Made by a program: the position numbers and the translations under genes | Assembly (NCBI RefSeq): GCF_900113545.1 | Contig: NZ_FOPS01000002.1 | Span: forward strand, 62,001-126,000 | Direction: 5' to 3' | From: Neisseria elongata subsp. elongata | Lineage (GTDB): Bacteria > Pseudomonadota > Gammaproteobacteria > Burkholderiales > Neisseriaceae | DNA length: 64,000 nucleotides | Part shown: positions 21,110 through 29,499 of the stretch, in pieces | Position numbering within the stretch: position 1 is the first letter of the stretch | Layout: every line of letters begins with the position of its first letter | Notes under the pieces: model-generated | What the model was told of the DNA's origin: nothing | The model's database searches: none | What the model saw: only the letters and a program-made list of their open reading frames with translations

Positions 21110-21147
21110 AGGCCGTCTGAAAACCCGATAGTGTTTTCAGACGGCCT
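21110..21147. terminator. DUS-pair terminator after dinG
   Basis: AGGCCGTCTGAAAAC and its partner flank CCGATAGT, 10 bases after the dinG stop, followed by TTTCT. Confidence 0.8.
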
Positions 21148-21683
21148 TTCTATATGGCGGCATCATTACGAATGCGGCGGTGTTTGTTATCCGTTTGGCA
21201 ACATTCTCCCTATAAATTTGTACCGCTTATCAAAAATAAAGACCAAATATCTATGTTTTGTTGCTATAAAGCAACATAAATTTTCTGGTATGGCTGACAA
21301 ATAATACCGAATATCCGAATTTTTAGCCGCTTGTCTGTAAATGTTGGTTAAGGCGATTTCGGCGCGGCGTTTTCGTGGCGGATGAAATTGGAATTTTGTG
21401 AAATTGATGTTTTAAAAATAAAATTTTCTTTCTGTTGAAATCAGCCATCGTTTAAATGGTGCCGTAAAATGGCAATTTCGGCCTAAATTTCCGATTTGGA
21501 TGAATACAAATTTTGCCGTTCGTCTGAAAAATTACCTGTTTGTAAAAAATTTTTGACAAATTTGTGTTTGCTAAAAATCTCAGGCATCGACATAATGCGC
21601 CATCGAAACAGCGCGGCACGACAGTTTCCGCCGACTCCAACAAATTTAAACCATTAAAACCATTAAACAGACAGGAAAACGTT
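21148..21683. other. A/T-rich intergenic region
   Basis: No gene is seen in 536 bases. It contains the small perfect hairpin TGTTGC-TATAAA-GCAACA near 21260 and, close to its end, a promoter candidate for the next gene: TTGCTA at 21568, a 17-base spacer and CATAAT at 21591. A second TTGACA lies at 21553. Confidence 0.5.
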
Positions 21684-21986
21684 ATGAACATGAAAAATAT
21701 TTTGTCCGCCACTTTGTTGGTTGCCGGCCTCTTTACCGCTCAAACGGCTGCTGCCGAGGTTCGATTTTTCCAAGACGCAGGCCGCGCCGACGGCAAAGTT
21801 GCCATGAGTTTTACCATTAAGGCCGACGGTTCCGTCAGCGATGCCCGCATTACCCGCAGCAGCGGCAATGCCGCCACCGACAGTGCTGCAATCGAATGGA
21901 TGCAGCACCAAACCATGCAGCCCGTTTTTGTGAACGGCGAGGCAAAAGATTTTCGAATCGTGAAAGAAATCAAATTCGCCGCTTAA
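21684..21986 (+). CDS. Small exported TonB C-terminal-like protein
   Basis: This 100-aa protein has a cleavable signal peptide (residues 1-23, ending QTAAA-E) followed directly by a fold resembling the TonB C-terminal domain: VAMSFTIKADGSVSDARITRSSGN, then WMQHQTMQPVFVNGEAKDFRIVKEIKF. It has no transmembrane anchor or proline-rich spacer, so it cannot be a normal energy transducer. It may be a periplasmic binding module. ATG at 21684 is preceded by ACAGGAAAACGTT. The spacer before it is A/T rich and probably holds its promoter. Confidence 0.75.
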   Translation: MNMKNILSATLLVAGLFTAQTAAAEVRFFQDAGRADGKVAMSFTIKADGSVSDARITRSSGNAATDSAAIEWMQHQTMQPVFVNGEAKDFRIVKEIKFAA

Positions 21987-22105
21987 TGATTTTGTAAGCC
22001 CAAAGGCAGGCTCGTGCCGGAGGAGGGCGGTGTGGTTTTCCCCCTTATCCTTTCGAACCCGCCGCCTGTGTATGATGCTTCCTTTGGCTTCCTTTATATC
22101 GGGAA

Positions 22106-22136
22106 AGGCCGTCTGAAAATATCTTTCAGACGGCCT
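22106..22136. terminator. DUS-pair terminator after the TonB-C-like gene
   Basis: AGGCCGTCTGAAA and TTTCAGACGGCCT flank a 5-base loop, followed by TTTTG. Confidence 0.75.
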
Positions 22137-22176
22137 TTTGTTTGTTTCTGTGGAAGTTCTGCACGGCAGCGGCTTG

Positions 22177-22283
22177 TATAGTGGATTAAATTTAAATCAG
22201 GACAAGGCGACGAAGCCGCAGACAGTACAGATAGTACGGCAAGGCGAGGCAACGCCGTACTGGTTTAAATTTAATCCACTATA
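22177..22283. mobile_element. Short-form Correia repeat enclosed element (CREE)
   Basis: The element begins TATAGTGGATTAAA and ends TTTAATCCACTATA, perfect terminal inverted repeats including the TA target duplication. Inside are the Correia core words GGACAAGGCGACGAAGCCGC, ACAGTACAGATAGTACGGC and AAGGCGAGGCAACGCCGTAC. At 107 bp it is the short form lacking the roughly 50-bp internal segment with the IHF site. It lies 388 bases upstream of dxs and may supply promoter or RNase III processing signals. Confidence 0.95.
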
Positions 22284-22595
22284 ACAACGGTGTTTTCCCC
22301 TGTGCGGTGTCGGCCTGCAGGCAAACTGCCGCTTTTCCCGTTGCCTGTTCAAAGTTGCGGCCGAACAGCCTGTGTTTGGATGCCGAAGTTTTGTGTTTTC
22401 CGCTGTCTGAAGCGGTTTGGCAGCTTGGGGCGGCATTTCCGAGCCGCATCGGTTTGCCGATGCGGCCGACGGCGGTTTCAGACGGCCGTATCCGTATGCC
22501 TTGTCGGCCGCAAGGCTTTCATTTCGCTATCCTTCTTTTATGGCGCATCACGATTGGGCACGGCGATAACTGTCACAATATGCGCCGTCTCTTGC
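22284..22595. other. Intergenic region between the Correia element and the dxs promoter
   Basis: No supported gene; open frames on the plus strand lack start signals. One DUS-like site occurs at about 22477-22486. Confidence 0.45.
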
Positions 22596-22601
22596 TATAA
22601 T
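22592..22601 (+). promoter_or_regulatory. Extended -10 promoter of dxs
   Basis: TTGCTATAATCCG contains a TGn extension and a perfect TATAAT at 22596-22601, 70 bases before the dxs start. The same TGCTATAATCCG string precedes gapA and rnpB. Confidence 0.65.
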
Positions 22602-22621
22602 CCGCCCGCACTGCCAATCAG

Positions 22622-22650
22622 GCCGTCTGAAGCCCACTTTCAGACGGCCT
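22622..22650. repeat. Inverted DUS pair in the dxs leader
   Basis: AGGCCGTCTGAA and TTTCAGACGGCCT lie about 7 bases apart between the dxs promoter and its start codon, so a hairpin would form in the 5' leader. Confidence 0.6.
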
Positions 22651-22671
22651 CCACCAAAGAAAAGACAAACC

Positions 22672-24564
22672 ATGAGCCAATCCCCCTTGCTAGATACCGT
22701 CAACCTGCCGCGAGACCTGCGCCTGCTGGATAAGGTCGAACTGCCGCAACTGTGTGCCGAGCTGCGCGCCTTCCTGCTCAAATCGGTATCGGCCACCGGC
22801 GGCCATTTCGCCAGTAACCTGGGCGCGGTCGAACTCACCGTCGCCCTGCATTATGTTTACAACACGCCGGAAGACCATCTGGTGTGGGATGTCGGCCATC
22901 AAAGCTATCCGCACAAAATCCTGACCGGCCGTAAAAACCGCATGGACACGATGCGCCAATACGGCGGATTGGCCGGCTTCCCCAAACGCGGCGAGTCGGA
23001 ATACGACGATTTCGGCGTGGGGCACTCATCCACATCCATCGGCGCGGCTTTGGGCATGGCCGTGGCCGACAAGCTGGCGGGACGTGCCAACCGCAGTGTG
23101 GCCGTTATCGGCGACGGCGCGATGACGGCGGGTCAGGCCTTTGAAGCCTTAAACTGCGCGGGCGATATGCAGGACGTGGATTTGCTCGTGATTTTGAACG
23201 ACAACGAAATGTCCATTTCGCCCAATGTCGGCGCGCTGCCCAAATATCTCGCCCGCAACGTGATGCGCGATATGCACGGCCTGCTCAGCACCATCAAGGC
23301 ACAGTCGGAAAAAGTATTGGACAAACTGCCCGGCGCGCTCGAAATCGCGCAAAAGGTCGAACACAAAATCAAAACGCTGGCCAACGAAGGCAACCACATC
23401 AAACAATCCCTGTCGCTGTTTGAAAATTTCGGCTTCGCCTACACAGGCCCCTCCGACGGACACAACGTCGTCCAACTGGTCGAAACGCTGAACGAACTGC
23501 GCCGCAAACCCGGCCCCAAGCTGCTGCACGTCATCACCAAAAAAGGGCAGGGTTATAAACTGGCGGAAAACGACCCCGTCAAATACCACGCCATCGGCAA
23601 AGCCCCCACCCAAAGCGACAGGCCGTCTGAAACTCCCGCCCCGGCCCGCCCCACCTACACCCAAATCTTCGGCCAATGGCTGTGCGATCAGGCCGAAGCC
23701 GACCACAGGTTGGCCGCCATTACCCCCGCCATGCGCGAAGGCAGCGGGCTGGTGGAATTCGAACAACGCTTCCCCGACCGCTACTTCGATGTCGGCATCG
23801 CCGAACAACACGCCGTAACCTTTGCCGCCGGACTGGCCTGCGAAGGCATCAAACCCGTCGTTGCCATCTACTCCACCTTCCTGCAACGCGCCTACGACCA
23901 GCTCATCCACGATGTCGCCCTGCAAAACCTGCCCGTCCTGTTCGCCATCGACCGTGCGGGCATAGTCGGTGCAGACGGCCCCACCCACGCGGGCGCATAT
24001 GATTTGAGCTTCCTGCGCTGCGTGCCGAATATGGTTATCGCCGCCCCCAGCGACGAAAACGAATGCCGCCTGCTGCTGTCCACCTGTTACCGGCTCGACC
24101 AACCGGCCGCCGTGCGCTACCCGCGCGGCACAGGCTGCGGCGTGGCCGTTTCAGACGGCCTGGAAACCGTCTCCGTCGGCAAAGGCATCATCCGCCGCCA
24201 AGGGCAGAAAACTGCCATCTTGGCTTTCGGCAGCATGGTGCAACCCGCCATGCAGGCAGCTGAAAGCCTGAACGCCACCGTGGCCGACATGCGCTTTGTC
24301 AAACCGCTGGATGAAATCCTGATACTCGAACTCGCGCAAACGCACGACCGCATCGTCTGCATCGAAGAAAACAGCATATGCGGCGGCGCGGGCGGCGCAG
24401 TATTGGAATGCTTGGCGCAACACGGCGTCATCAAACCCGTATTGCCCATCGGCATCCCCGACACCGTAACCGACCACGGCGACCCCGCCCTGCTGCTGGA
24501 CAAACTCGGCCTGAGCGCGGAGAAAATCCGCGAACGGATAGCAAACTGGCAAGAGGCCGTCTGA
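22672..24564 (+). CDS. dxs: 1-deoxy-D-xylulose-5-phosphate synthase
   Basis: This 630-aa thiamine-diphosphate enzyme joins pyruvate and glyceraldehyde 3-phosphate, the first step of the MEP isoprenoid pathway. The TPP-binding motif runs from [14 protein letters not shown] to LNDNEMSIS. The transketolase-like second domain shows [15 protein letters not shown] and [18 protein letters not shown]. Length is as in E. coli (620). The stop codon TGA is supplied by a DUS at 24554-24565. Three small envelope-protein genes follow closely on the same strand. Confidence 0.96.
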   Translation: MSQSPLLDTVNLPRDLRLLDKVELPQLCAELRAFLLKSVSATGGHFASNLGAVELTVALHYVYNTPEDHLVWDVGHQSYPHKILTGRKNRMDTMRQYGGLAGFPKRGESEYDDFGVGHSSTSIGAALGMAVADKLAGRANRSVAVIGDGAMTAGQAFEALNCAGDMQDVDLLVILNDNEMSISPNVGALPKYLARNVMRDMHGLLSTIKAQSEKVLDKLPGALEIAQKVEHKIKTLANEGNHIKQSLSLFENFGFAYTGPSDGHNVVQLVETLNELRRKPGPKLLHVITKKGQGYKLAENDPVKYHAIGKAPTQSDRPSETPAPARPTYTQIFGQWLCDQAEADHRLAAITPAMREGSGLVEFEQRFPDRYFDVGIAEQHAVTFAAGLACEGIKPVVAIYSTFLQRAYDQLIHDVALQNLPVLFAIDRAGIVGADGPTHAGAYDLSFLRCVPNMVIAAPSDENECRLLLSTCYRLDQPAAVRYPRGTGCGVAVSDGLETVSVGKGIIRRQGQKTAILAFGSMVQPAMQAAESLNATVADMRFVKPLDEILILELAQTHDRIVCIEENSICGGAGGAVLECLAQHGVIKPVLPIGIPDTVTDHGDPALLLDKLGLSAEKIRERIANWQEAV

Positions 24565-24596
24565 AAATGCCGAAACCTTTTAAGCAAGGAGCAAAC

Positions 24597-24803
24597 ATGA
24601 ACAAAATCATCCTGACCGCCCTGTCTGCCGCGTTCCTTACCGCCTGTGCCATGAGTGCCGAACAGCAAAAAGAAACAGAATGGCAGGTGCGCCAACAAAG
24701 AGAAAAACACCTGCGCGGCATCAAAGACCACACAGCCCAACCGCAGGAACACACATCGTTTGATCGCGAAATACGCCGAAACCGGCAGCAACAGGGATAT
24801 TAA
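24597..24803 (+). CDS. Small lipoprotein
   Basis: This 68-aa protein has a lipoprotein signal: MNKIILTALSAAFLTAC with the lipobox LTAC (cysteine 17), followed by a short charged, glutamine-rich mature part (EQQKETEWQVRQQREKH). No family is recognised. ATG at 24597 follows an AAGGAG ribosome site, 32 bases after dxs; a longer frame running through dxs is rejected. It probably belongs to the dxs transcription unit. Confidence 0.7.
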   Translation: MNKIILTALSAAFLTACAMSAEQQKETEWQVRQQREKHLRGIKDHTAQPQEHTSFDREIRRNRQQQGY

Positions 24804-24839
24804 AGACCAACACAACAGCCCATCAAAAGAGAGAAATCC

Positions 24840-25598
24840 ATGCAAAAGCAAATCATCGCATCCATCCTGCCCCTCCTGCTGCTGGCGCAAGCCGCTTGGG
24901 CAGAGCCCAAATCCGAAATCGTGCGCATCAACCCTCCGCCCTTGGGCGCACAACAAAACGCCCCGTCGGCACAAAAGCAGAAGGCATTGCCGGAAAAAAT
25001 GCGCGACGAGCTTGAACAGGCTGCCGTCTTGGTGCAACAACACCAAAGTGAAAGGGCCATGCCGATATTGGACAAACTCGTCAAGCAAGCCGATGCCGAA
25101 TTGCAAAAACACAAAGACGCACGGGCGGCCAATCATCCGGCCCATGTGCTTTTGTTGTTGGGCGAAGCAAAAAAGAATCGCCAACACATTGAAGTTTTGC
25201 CTGTCGAATGGCTGATGCCGCGTTATGTGCGCGCTTTCGTTTATGTCGAACAACAAAACTACGACGCGGCGGCAAAAGATTTGGATGCCATCTTAAAAAT
25301 CGCGCCCTACGAACCCCAATTTTTGAGCGAGCGCGGCCAAGTAGCCAATGCGCAAAAAGATTTTGCCACCGGCGAGAAAATATTTACCCGCCTGCTTGAA
25401 GCGGGCAAAGCATTGCCCGACAAGGCGCAATCAACGTATTTTCAAGGTTTGGCCTTGCGCGGTTTGGGCTATGCGGCAATCGAGCGCAAACAATGGTCGG
25501 CAGCCGAACAGTACTACCGCCGTGCGTTAAAGCTGAACCCGAATGATCGAGCCGCACAAAACGAATTAATGCTGGTTTTGGACAATCAGAAAAAATAG
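24840..25598 (+). CDS. Periplasmic tetratricopeptide-repeat protein
   Basis: This 252-aa protein has a Sec signal (residues 1-20, ending QAAWA-E). Helical repeats follow: a segment from about 85 to 120 (AMPILDKLVKQADAELQKH) and TPR-like units at about 130-165 (YVRAFVYVEQQNYDAAAKDLDAILKI) and 200-245 (YFQGLALRGLGYAAIERKQWSAAEQYYRRALKLNPND). It probably mediates protein-protein contacts in the periplasm. It follows the small lipoprotein by 36 bases; GAGAGAAATCC precedes the ATG. Confidence 0.75.
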   Translation: MQKQIIASILPLLLLAQAAWAEPKSEIVRINPPPLGAQQNAPSAQKQKALPEKMRDELEQAAVLVQQHQSERAMPILDKLVKQADAELQKHKDARAANHPAHVLLLLGEAKKNRQHIEVLPVEWLMPRYVRAFVYVEQQNYDAAAKDLDAILKIAPYEPQFLSERGQVANAQKDFATGEKIFTRLLEAGKALPDKAQSTYFQGLALRGLGYAAIERKQWSAAEQYYRRALKLNPNDRAAQNELMLVLDNQKK

Positions 25599-25675
25599 CA
25601 TTCCGACAGCCGGGGCGGTATGTTTCATACCGCCCGAAAGATTGAAAAGCCAAACATCCTTAAACAGGAAGAAAA

Positions 25676-26125
25676 ATGACCAAACGACTCATCCTTATTG
25701 CCACACTCTCCGCCACCTTGGCTGCCTGTGGCCCGACCCGCGAAGAAATACTCAGGCAGGAAAGGCAGGAGGCCGAGCAACGCGCACGGCAGGAGGCGGA
25801 ATGGAACCGCCTGCGCAGTATTAAAAGTAAAGTCAAACCGAAAGAAGCACCGTTTGAAGTAACCTTTGTCGACAGCAACAACGGTGGTGCGATTATCAAA
25901 GTCCAGTCCAAGCATGACCAATTGATCGTACAAAACATCATTGTCAACCGGGGGAATTGCGCCGTATCGGATGTGGACAGTGGGGCATGGAGCTACAATC
26001 AAATCGCACCGCGGGTGCTTCGATTCGGCGATGTCAAAGGCGGAATATTTACTTCCTGCCGCCCGATAGAAATCACCGTTGAGACCGATGTCGGTACTTA
26101 CACCTTCAAACCGGACCGATACTAA
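25676..26125 (+). CDS. Putative lipoprotein
   Basis: This 149-aa protein has a lipobox (LAAC, cysteine about residue 18) in MTKRLILIATLSATLAACG. A short charged coiled segment (EEILRQERQEAEQRARQEAEW) and a beta-rich domain with two cysteines (NRGNCAVSD and FTSCRPIEITVETD) follow. It is of unknown function; the two cysteines could form a disulfide. It lies 77 bases behind the TPR gene on the same strand, preceded by AGGAAGAAAA. Confidence 0.7.
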   Translation: MTKRLILIATLSATLAACGPTREEILRQERQEAEQRARQEAEWNRLRSIKSKVKPKEAPFEVTFVDSNNGGAIIKVQSKHDQLIVQNIIVNRGNCAVSDVDSGAWSYNQIAPRVLRFGDVKGGIFTSCRPIEITVETDVGTYTFKPDRY

Positions 26126-26223
26126 CCCGTTCCTGCATTTTCAGACGGCCTCTTGCCCAAACTTCCCGATAACCGCCGTAAACAGACATAGTAAATTCCA
26201 ATCAGAAATACCCAACCATTGCC

Positions 26224-26243
26224 ATACCCGCCTGTGCGGGAAT
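26224..26243. repeat. Degenerate dRS3-like 20-bp repeat
   Basis: The reverse complement reads ATTCCCGCACAGGCGGGTAT, close to the Neisseria dRS3 consensus with ATTCCC and GGGAAT arms. One arm is degenerate. Only one copy is seen here. Confidence 0.5.
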
Positions 26244-26316
26244 AACGGTATGAAGCGTTCTTGGTCGGATTTGCTATAAAAGGCCGTCTGAAAACATCCC
26301 GCCGAAAGATTGCGCC

Positions 26317-27132
26317 GTGCAGCCCCAAACCTTCCTGCAAAACACCCCGCTGCCCAAAACCGAAGCCCGCATGCTCCTGCAGGCCGTTACCGGCTGGACG
26401 CGGGCCCAACTGATTACCCGCGACGGCGAAATGCTGGACGAAAGGCAAACCGCCGATTTGCAGGCCATGCAGCAACGCCGCCTGAACGGCGAGCCCATGG
26501 CCTACATCCTCGGCTGGCGCGAGTTTTACGGCCGCCGTTTCCGCACCACGCCCGCGACCCTTATTCCCCGCCCAGAAACCGAGCATCTGGTGGAAGCAGC
26601 CCTGCAACACCTGCCGCCGCAAGGGTGCGTATGGGATTTGGGTACAGGCAGCGGCGCAGTGGCCGTAACGCTGGCCTGCGAACGCCCGGATGCCTCCGTA
26701 CTCGCCAGCGACATCAGTCCGGCCGCGCTGGCAGTGGCACGGCAAAACGCGTCAGACAACGGAGCCGACGTATCTTTTGCCTGCGGATCGTGGTTCGACA
26801 TCGACAGGCCGTCTGAAAAACACGGTTTCGACCTGCTGGTTTCCAATCCGCCCTACATAGAAGCGGGCGACGGCCATTTGCAACAGGGCGACTTGCGCTT
26901 CGAGCCTGCAAACGCGCTCACCGATTTTTCAGACGGCCTAAGCTGCATCCGCGAACTGGCGGCACATGGTGCGGAATACCTGAAACCCGGAGGCCGCCTG
27001 ATTATGGAGCACGGCTGGAATCAGGGGGCGGCCGTACGGCAGATACTAGAGGCCGAAGGTTGGACGGAAATCGAAACCCAAAACGATTTGGCCGGATTGG
27101 AACGGATTACGCAGGGCAGGAAGGCTGTTTAA
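26317..27132 (+). CDS. prmC: Release factor glutamine methyltransferase PrmC
   Basis: This 271-aa SAM-dependent enzyme methylates the glutamine of the GGQ motif in release factors RF1 and RF2 (prfB is also in this window). It has an N-terminal helical domain, SAM motif I (VWDLGTGSGAVAV) and the diagnostic NPPY at about residue 177 (LLVSNPPYIEAG). The best start is GTG at 26317; no ATG is available in frame. Two DUS lie inside the coding region (RPSEK and FSDGL). Confidence 0.92.
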   Translation: MQPQTFLQNTPLPKTEARMLLQAVTGWTRAQLITRDGEMLDERQTADLQAMQQRRLNGEPMAYILGWREFYGRRFRTTPATLIPRPETEHLVEAALQHLPPQGCVWDLGTGSGAVAVTLACERPDASVLASDISPAALAVARQNASDNGADVSFACGSWFDIDRPSEKHGFDLLVSNPPYIEAGDGHLQQGDLRFEPANALTDFSDGLSCIRELAAHGAEYLKPGGRLIMEHGWNQGAAVRQILEAEGWTEIETQNDLAGLERITQGRKAV

Positions 27133-27236
27133 AAGCCGGGCACTACAAAATAAAACTAAAAATACCGTTTATATCAAAATATCGCCGTTTATCTTATTTT
27201 TCAGCATTGCTTCCGCACATTGTCTACTATTCGCCC

Positions 27237-27330
27237 GTCTGATAGATATTTGCTTTTCTAGCAAGTAAGTGAGTAAGACGTTTTCCCCGTAATGTGTTTG
27301 GCCGCCTATTCCGATAGGCGGCATTTTTTT
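27237..27330 (+). ncRNA. Candidate sRNA A upstream of gapA
   Basis: This roughly 94-nt unit has a small 5' hairpin (TTGC/GCAA near 27250-27264), a linker with GACGTTTTCCCCGTAATGTG, and a strong intrinsic terminator: stem GCCGCCTAT/ATAGGCGGC with TCCG loop and seven T at 27301-27330. The linker block is shared with the unit at 31213-31317. A possible -10 (TACTAT) lies at 27225-27230 but the -35 is poor, so it could instead be the prmC 3' end. Confidence 0.5.
27301..27330 (+). terminator. Intrinsic terminator
   Basis: A perfect 9-bp stem with a TCCG loop is followed by ATTTTTTT. Unlike most terminators in this window it contains no DUS. Confidence 0.9.
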
Positions 27331-27364
27331 ACCTTCAAAATCCCAACTACATCAAACTACAATT

Positions 27365-27373
27365 TGCTATAAT
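27365..27373 (+). promoter_or_regulatory. Extended -10 promoter of gapA
   Basis: TGC-TATAAT at 27365-27373, 48 bases before the gapA ATG, with no good -35; typical of TGn extended -10 promoters. Confidence 0.65.
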
Positions 27374-27420
27374 CCGTGCCGTTTCTTTTTTCACAAACCC
27401 GATAAAACAAGGATTCTCTC

Positions 27421-28452
27421 ATGGGCATTAAAGTTGCCATCAACGGCTACGGACGCATCGGCCGCCAAGTGTTGCGCGCCATCTATGACTACAATCTTCA
27501 AGACCAACTGGAAATCGTGGCCGTCAATGCCAGCGGCAGCCTCGAAACCAACGCGCACCTGACCAAGTTCGACACCGTACACGGCCGCTTTAATGCAGAC
27601 GTTTCCCACGACGCAACCCACCTCATTATCAATGGAAACAAAATCCCGTTTTTCTCCACCCGCAACCCGGCCGAGCTGCCGTGGAAAGATTTGGGAGTGG
27701 ATTTGGTGATGGAATGTACAGGCGCGTTTACCAGCAAATCCAAAGCTAACGTGCATTTGGAAAGCGGTGCGAAAAAAGTGCTGATTTCCGCTCCCGGCGA
27801 AGCAGATGTCGATGCTACCGTTGTTTACGGTGTGAACGATGATGTGATTACCGACGACATGACCGTGATTTCCAATGCTTCCTGCACCACCAACTGCCTT
27901 GCGCCGGTGGCCAAAGTGCTGAGCGACAAATTAGGCATTGTCAAAGGTGTAATGACCACCATCCACGCCCTGACCAACGACCAAACCGTTACCGACGTGC
28001 GCCACAAAGACCTGCGCCGTGCTCGCAGCGGCGTGGAAAACATGATTCCGACCAAAACCGGCGCGGCTAAAGCCGTAGGGTTGGTACTGCCCGAATTGAA
28101 AGGACGTTTGGACGGCTTGGCCATCCGCGTGCCGACCGTTAATGTTTCCTTGGTGGATTTGAGCTTTGAAGCCGCCCGCGAAACCAGTGCGGAGGAAATC
28201 AATTCGCTGCTGAAGGCTGCCTCGGAAGAAGGCCGTCTGAAAGGCGTTTTGGCTTACAATACGCTGCCGCTGGTGTCTATGGACTTCAACCACACCACGC
28301 AGGCCAGTACGTTTGATTCGACGCTGACCAAAGTGGTGGATGGAAATATGGTCAAAGTGTTTGCCTGGTACGACAACGAATGGGGCTTCAGCTGCCAGAT
28401 GTTGAATACCGCCCGCCGCATGTTCGGCTTGGAAGTCCGTCCGTTCAAATAA
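27421..28452 (+). CDS. gapA: Glyceraldehyde-3-phosphate dehydrogenase
   Basis: This 343-aa enzyme interconverts glyceraldehyde 3-phosphate and 1,3-bisphosphoglycerate. The Rossmann start is [14 protein letters not shown], the active site is [12 protein letters not shown] with catalytic C155, and the C terminus carries [12 protein letters not shown]. After the second strand the loop reads AVNASGS where NAD-specific enzymes usually have ND, so NADP use should be considered. AAGGATTCTCTC precedes the ATG. It is monocistronic between an intrinsic terminator and a DUS pair. Confidence 0.95.
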   Translation: MGIKVAINGYGRIGRQVLRAIYDYNLQDQLEIVAVNASGSLETNAHLTKFDTVHGRFNADVSHDATHLIINGNKIPFFSTRNPAELPWKDLGVDLVMECTGAFTSKSKANVHLESGAKKVLISAPGEADVDATVVYGVNDDVITDDMTVISNASCTTNCLAPVAKVLSDKLGIVKGVMTTIHALTNDQTVTDVRHKDLRRARSGVENMIPTKTGAAKAVGLVLPELKGRLDGLAIRVPTVNVSLVDLSFEAARETSAEEINSLLKAASEEGRLKGVLAYNTLPLVSMDFNHTTQASTFDSTLTKVVDGNMVKVFAWYDNEWGFSCQMLNTARRMFGLEVRPFK

Positions 28453-28477
28453 TTCCGCTATTGCGGATTGATTGAAA

Positions 28478-28517
28478 AGGCCGTCTGAAAAACCTGTTTC
28501 GGGTTTTCAGACGGCCT
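28478..28517. terminator. Bidirectional DUS-pair terminator, gapA/prmA
   Basis: AGGCCGTCTGAAAAACC and GGTTTTCAGACGGCCT flank a short loop between two convergent genes. Confidence 0.8.
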
Positions 28518-28535
28518 TTGACTGCAAAAGGCATA

Positions 28536-29423
28536 TCAGCGTTTGACGCCGCTCAAACATGCCCAGCCTTCGTCGAAGATGGCGGGCTCAAGGTCGAACC
28601 ATTGGCCGTAAATGCCGCCCAATTCGTCTGCCTGTTCTTCCAGCAGGCCGGAGAGGACGATGCGGCCGCCGGTTTTGGTGCGGGCGGCGAGCATTTCGCC
28701 GAGCATGCGCAACGGGTTGGCCAAAATGTTGGCAACAACGACATCGAATTGCCCGTCCGGCAGTTCGTCGGGCAGGTAGAACTTCGTTTCCACGCGGTTT
28801 TGCACGGCATTGTCGGTACCGGCCGCAATCGCCTGCGGGTCGATGTCTACGCCGACGGCCGAGACTGCGCCGAGTTTGAGGGCGGCAATCGTCAGGATGC
28901 CGGAGCCGCAGCCGTAGTCCAGCACGCTTTCGCCGCCTTTCAGGTTGTTATCCAGCCATTGCAGGCATAGGCGGGTGGTGGGGTGGCTGCCCGTGCCGAA
29001 AGCCAGGCCGGGGTCCAGTTGCAGATTGACGGCGTTTGCATCGGGGGCTTCGTGCCACGACGGGGTAATCCACAGGCGGTCGGAAATTTTAATCGGATCG
29101 AATTGCGCCTGGGTCAGCCGTACCCAGTCCTGCTCGGGCAGTAATTCGATTTGATGGGCGGGAGGAGGGATTTCCACCGCTTCGGCGGCAGCGGCCACGA
29201 TGGCGGCCACATCTGCTTTTTCGTCAAATAATGCGAGTATTTTGCTGTTGTGCCAGATTTGTTCGGACTCGATGCCGGGTTCGCCGAAAATGGCCTGTTC
29301 CCCATCGGTGCCCGCATAGGCATCTTCGATGGCGGCGGACAATGCGCCGTGTGCCATCAATGCGTCGGACAACGGTTCGGCAATCAGTTCGTTTACGATA
29401 AAGGTGGTTTGCTGGTAAGACAT
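28536..29423 (-). CDS. prmA: Ribosomal protein L11 methyltransferase
   Basis: This 295-aa SAM-dependent enzyme trimethylates ribosomal protein L11. The N-terminal substrate-binding domain covers about residues 1-100. Catalytic-domain motifs are FGTGSHPTTRLCLQW, VLDYGCGSGILTIAALKLG and the post-motif VVANILANPLRML. The length matches E. coli PrmA (293). It lies 76 bases downstream of rsmE on the same strand, so the two translation-apparatus methylases may be co-transcribed. Confidence 0.94.
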   Translation of the reverse strand: MSYQQTTFIVNELIAEPLSDALMAHGALSAAIEDAYAGTDGEQAIFGEPGIESEQIWHNSKILALFDEKADVAAIVAAAAEAVEIPPPAHQIELLPEQDWVRLTQAQFDPIKISDRLWITPSWHEAPDANAVNLQLDPGLAFGTGSHPTTRLCLQWLDNNLKGGESVLDYGCGSGILTIAALKLGAVSAVGVDIDPQAIAAGTDNAVQNRVETKFYLPDELPDGQFDVVVANILANPLRMLGEMLAARTKTGGRIVLSGLLEEQADELGGIYGQWFDLEPAIFDEGWACLSGVKR

Positions 29424-29499
29424 AAGGGGCTTTCGTTGGTCAGTTTTTGCGGTCGGATGGGGTTATTTTAACGGAAAACGGCATAAGGCCGTCTGAAAA

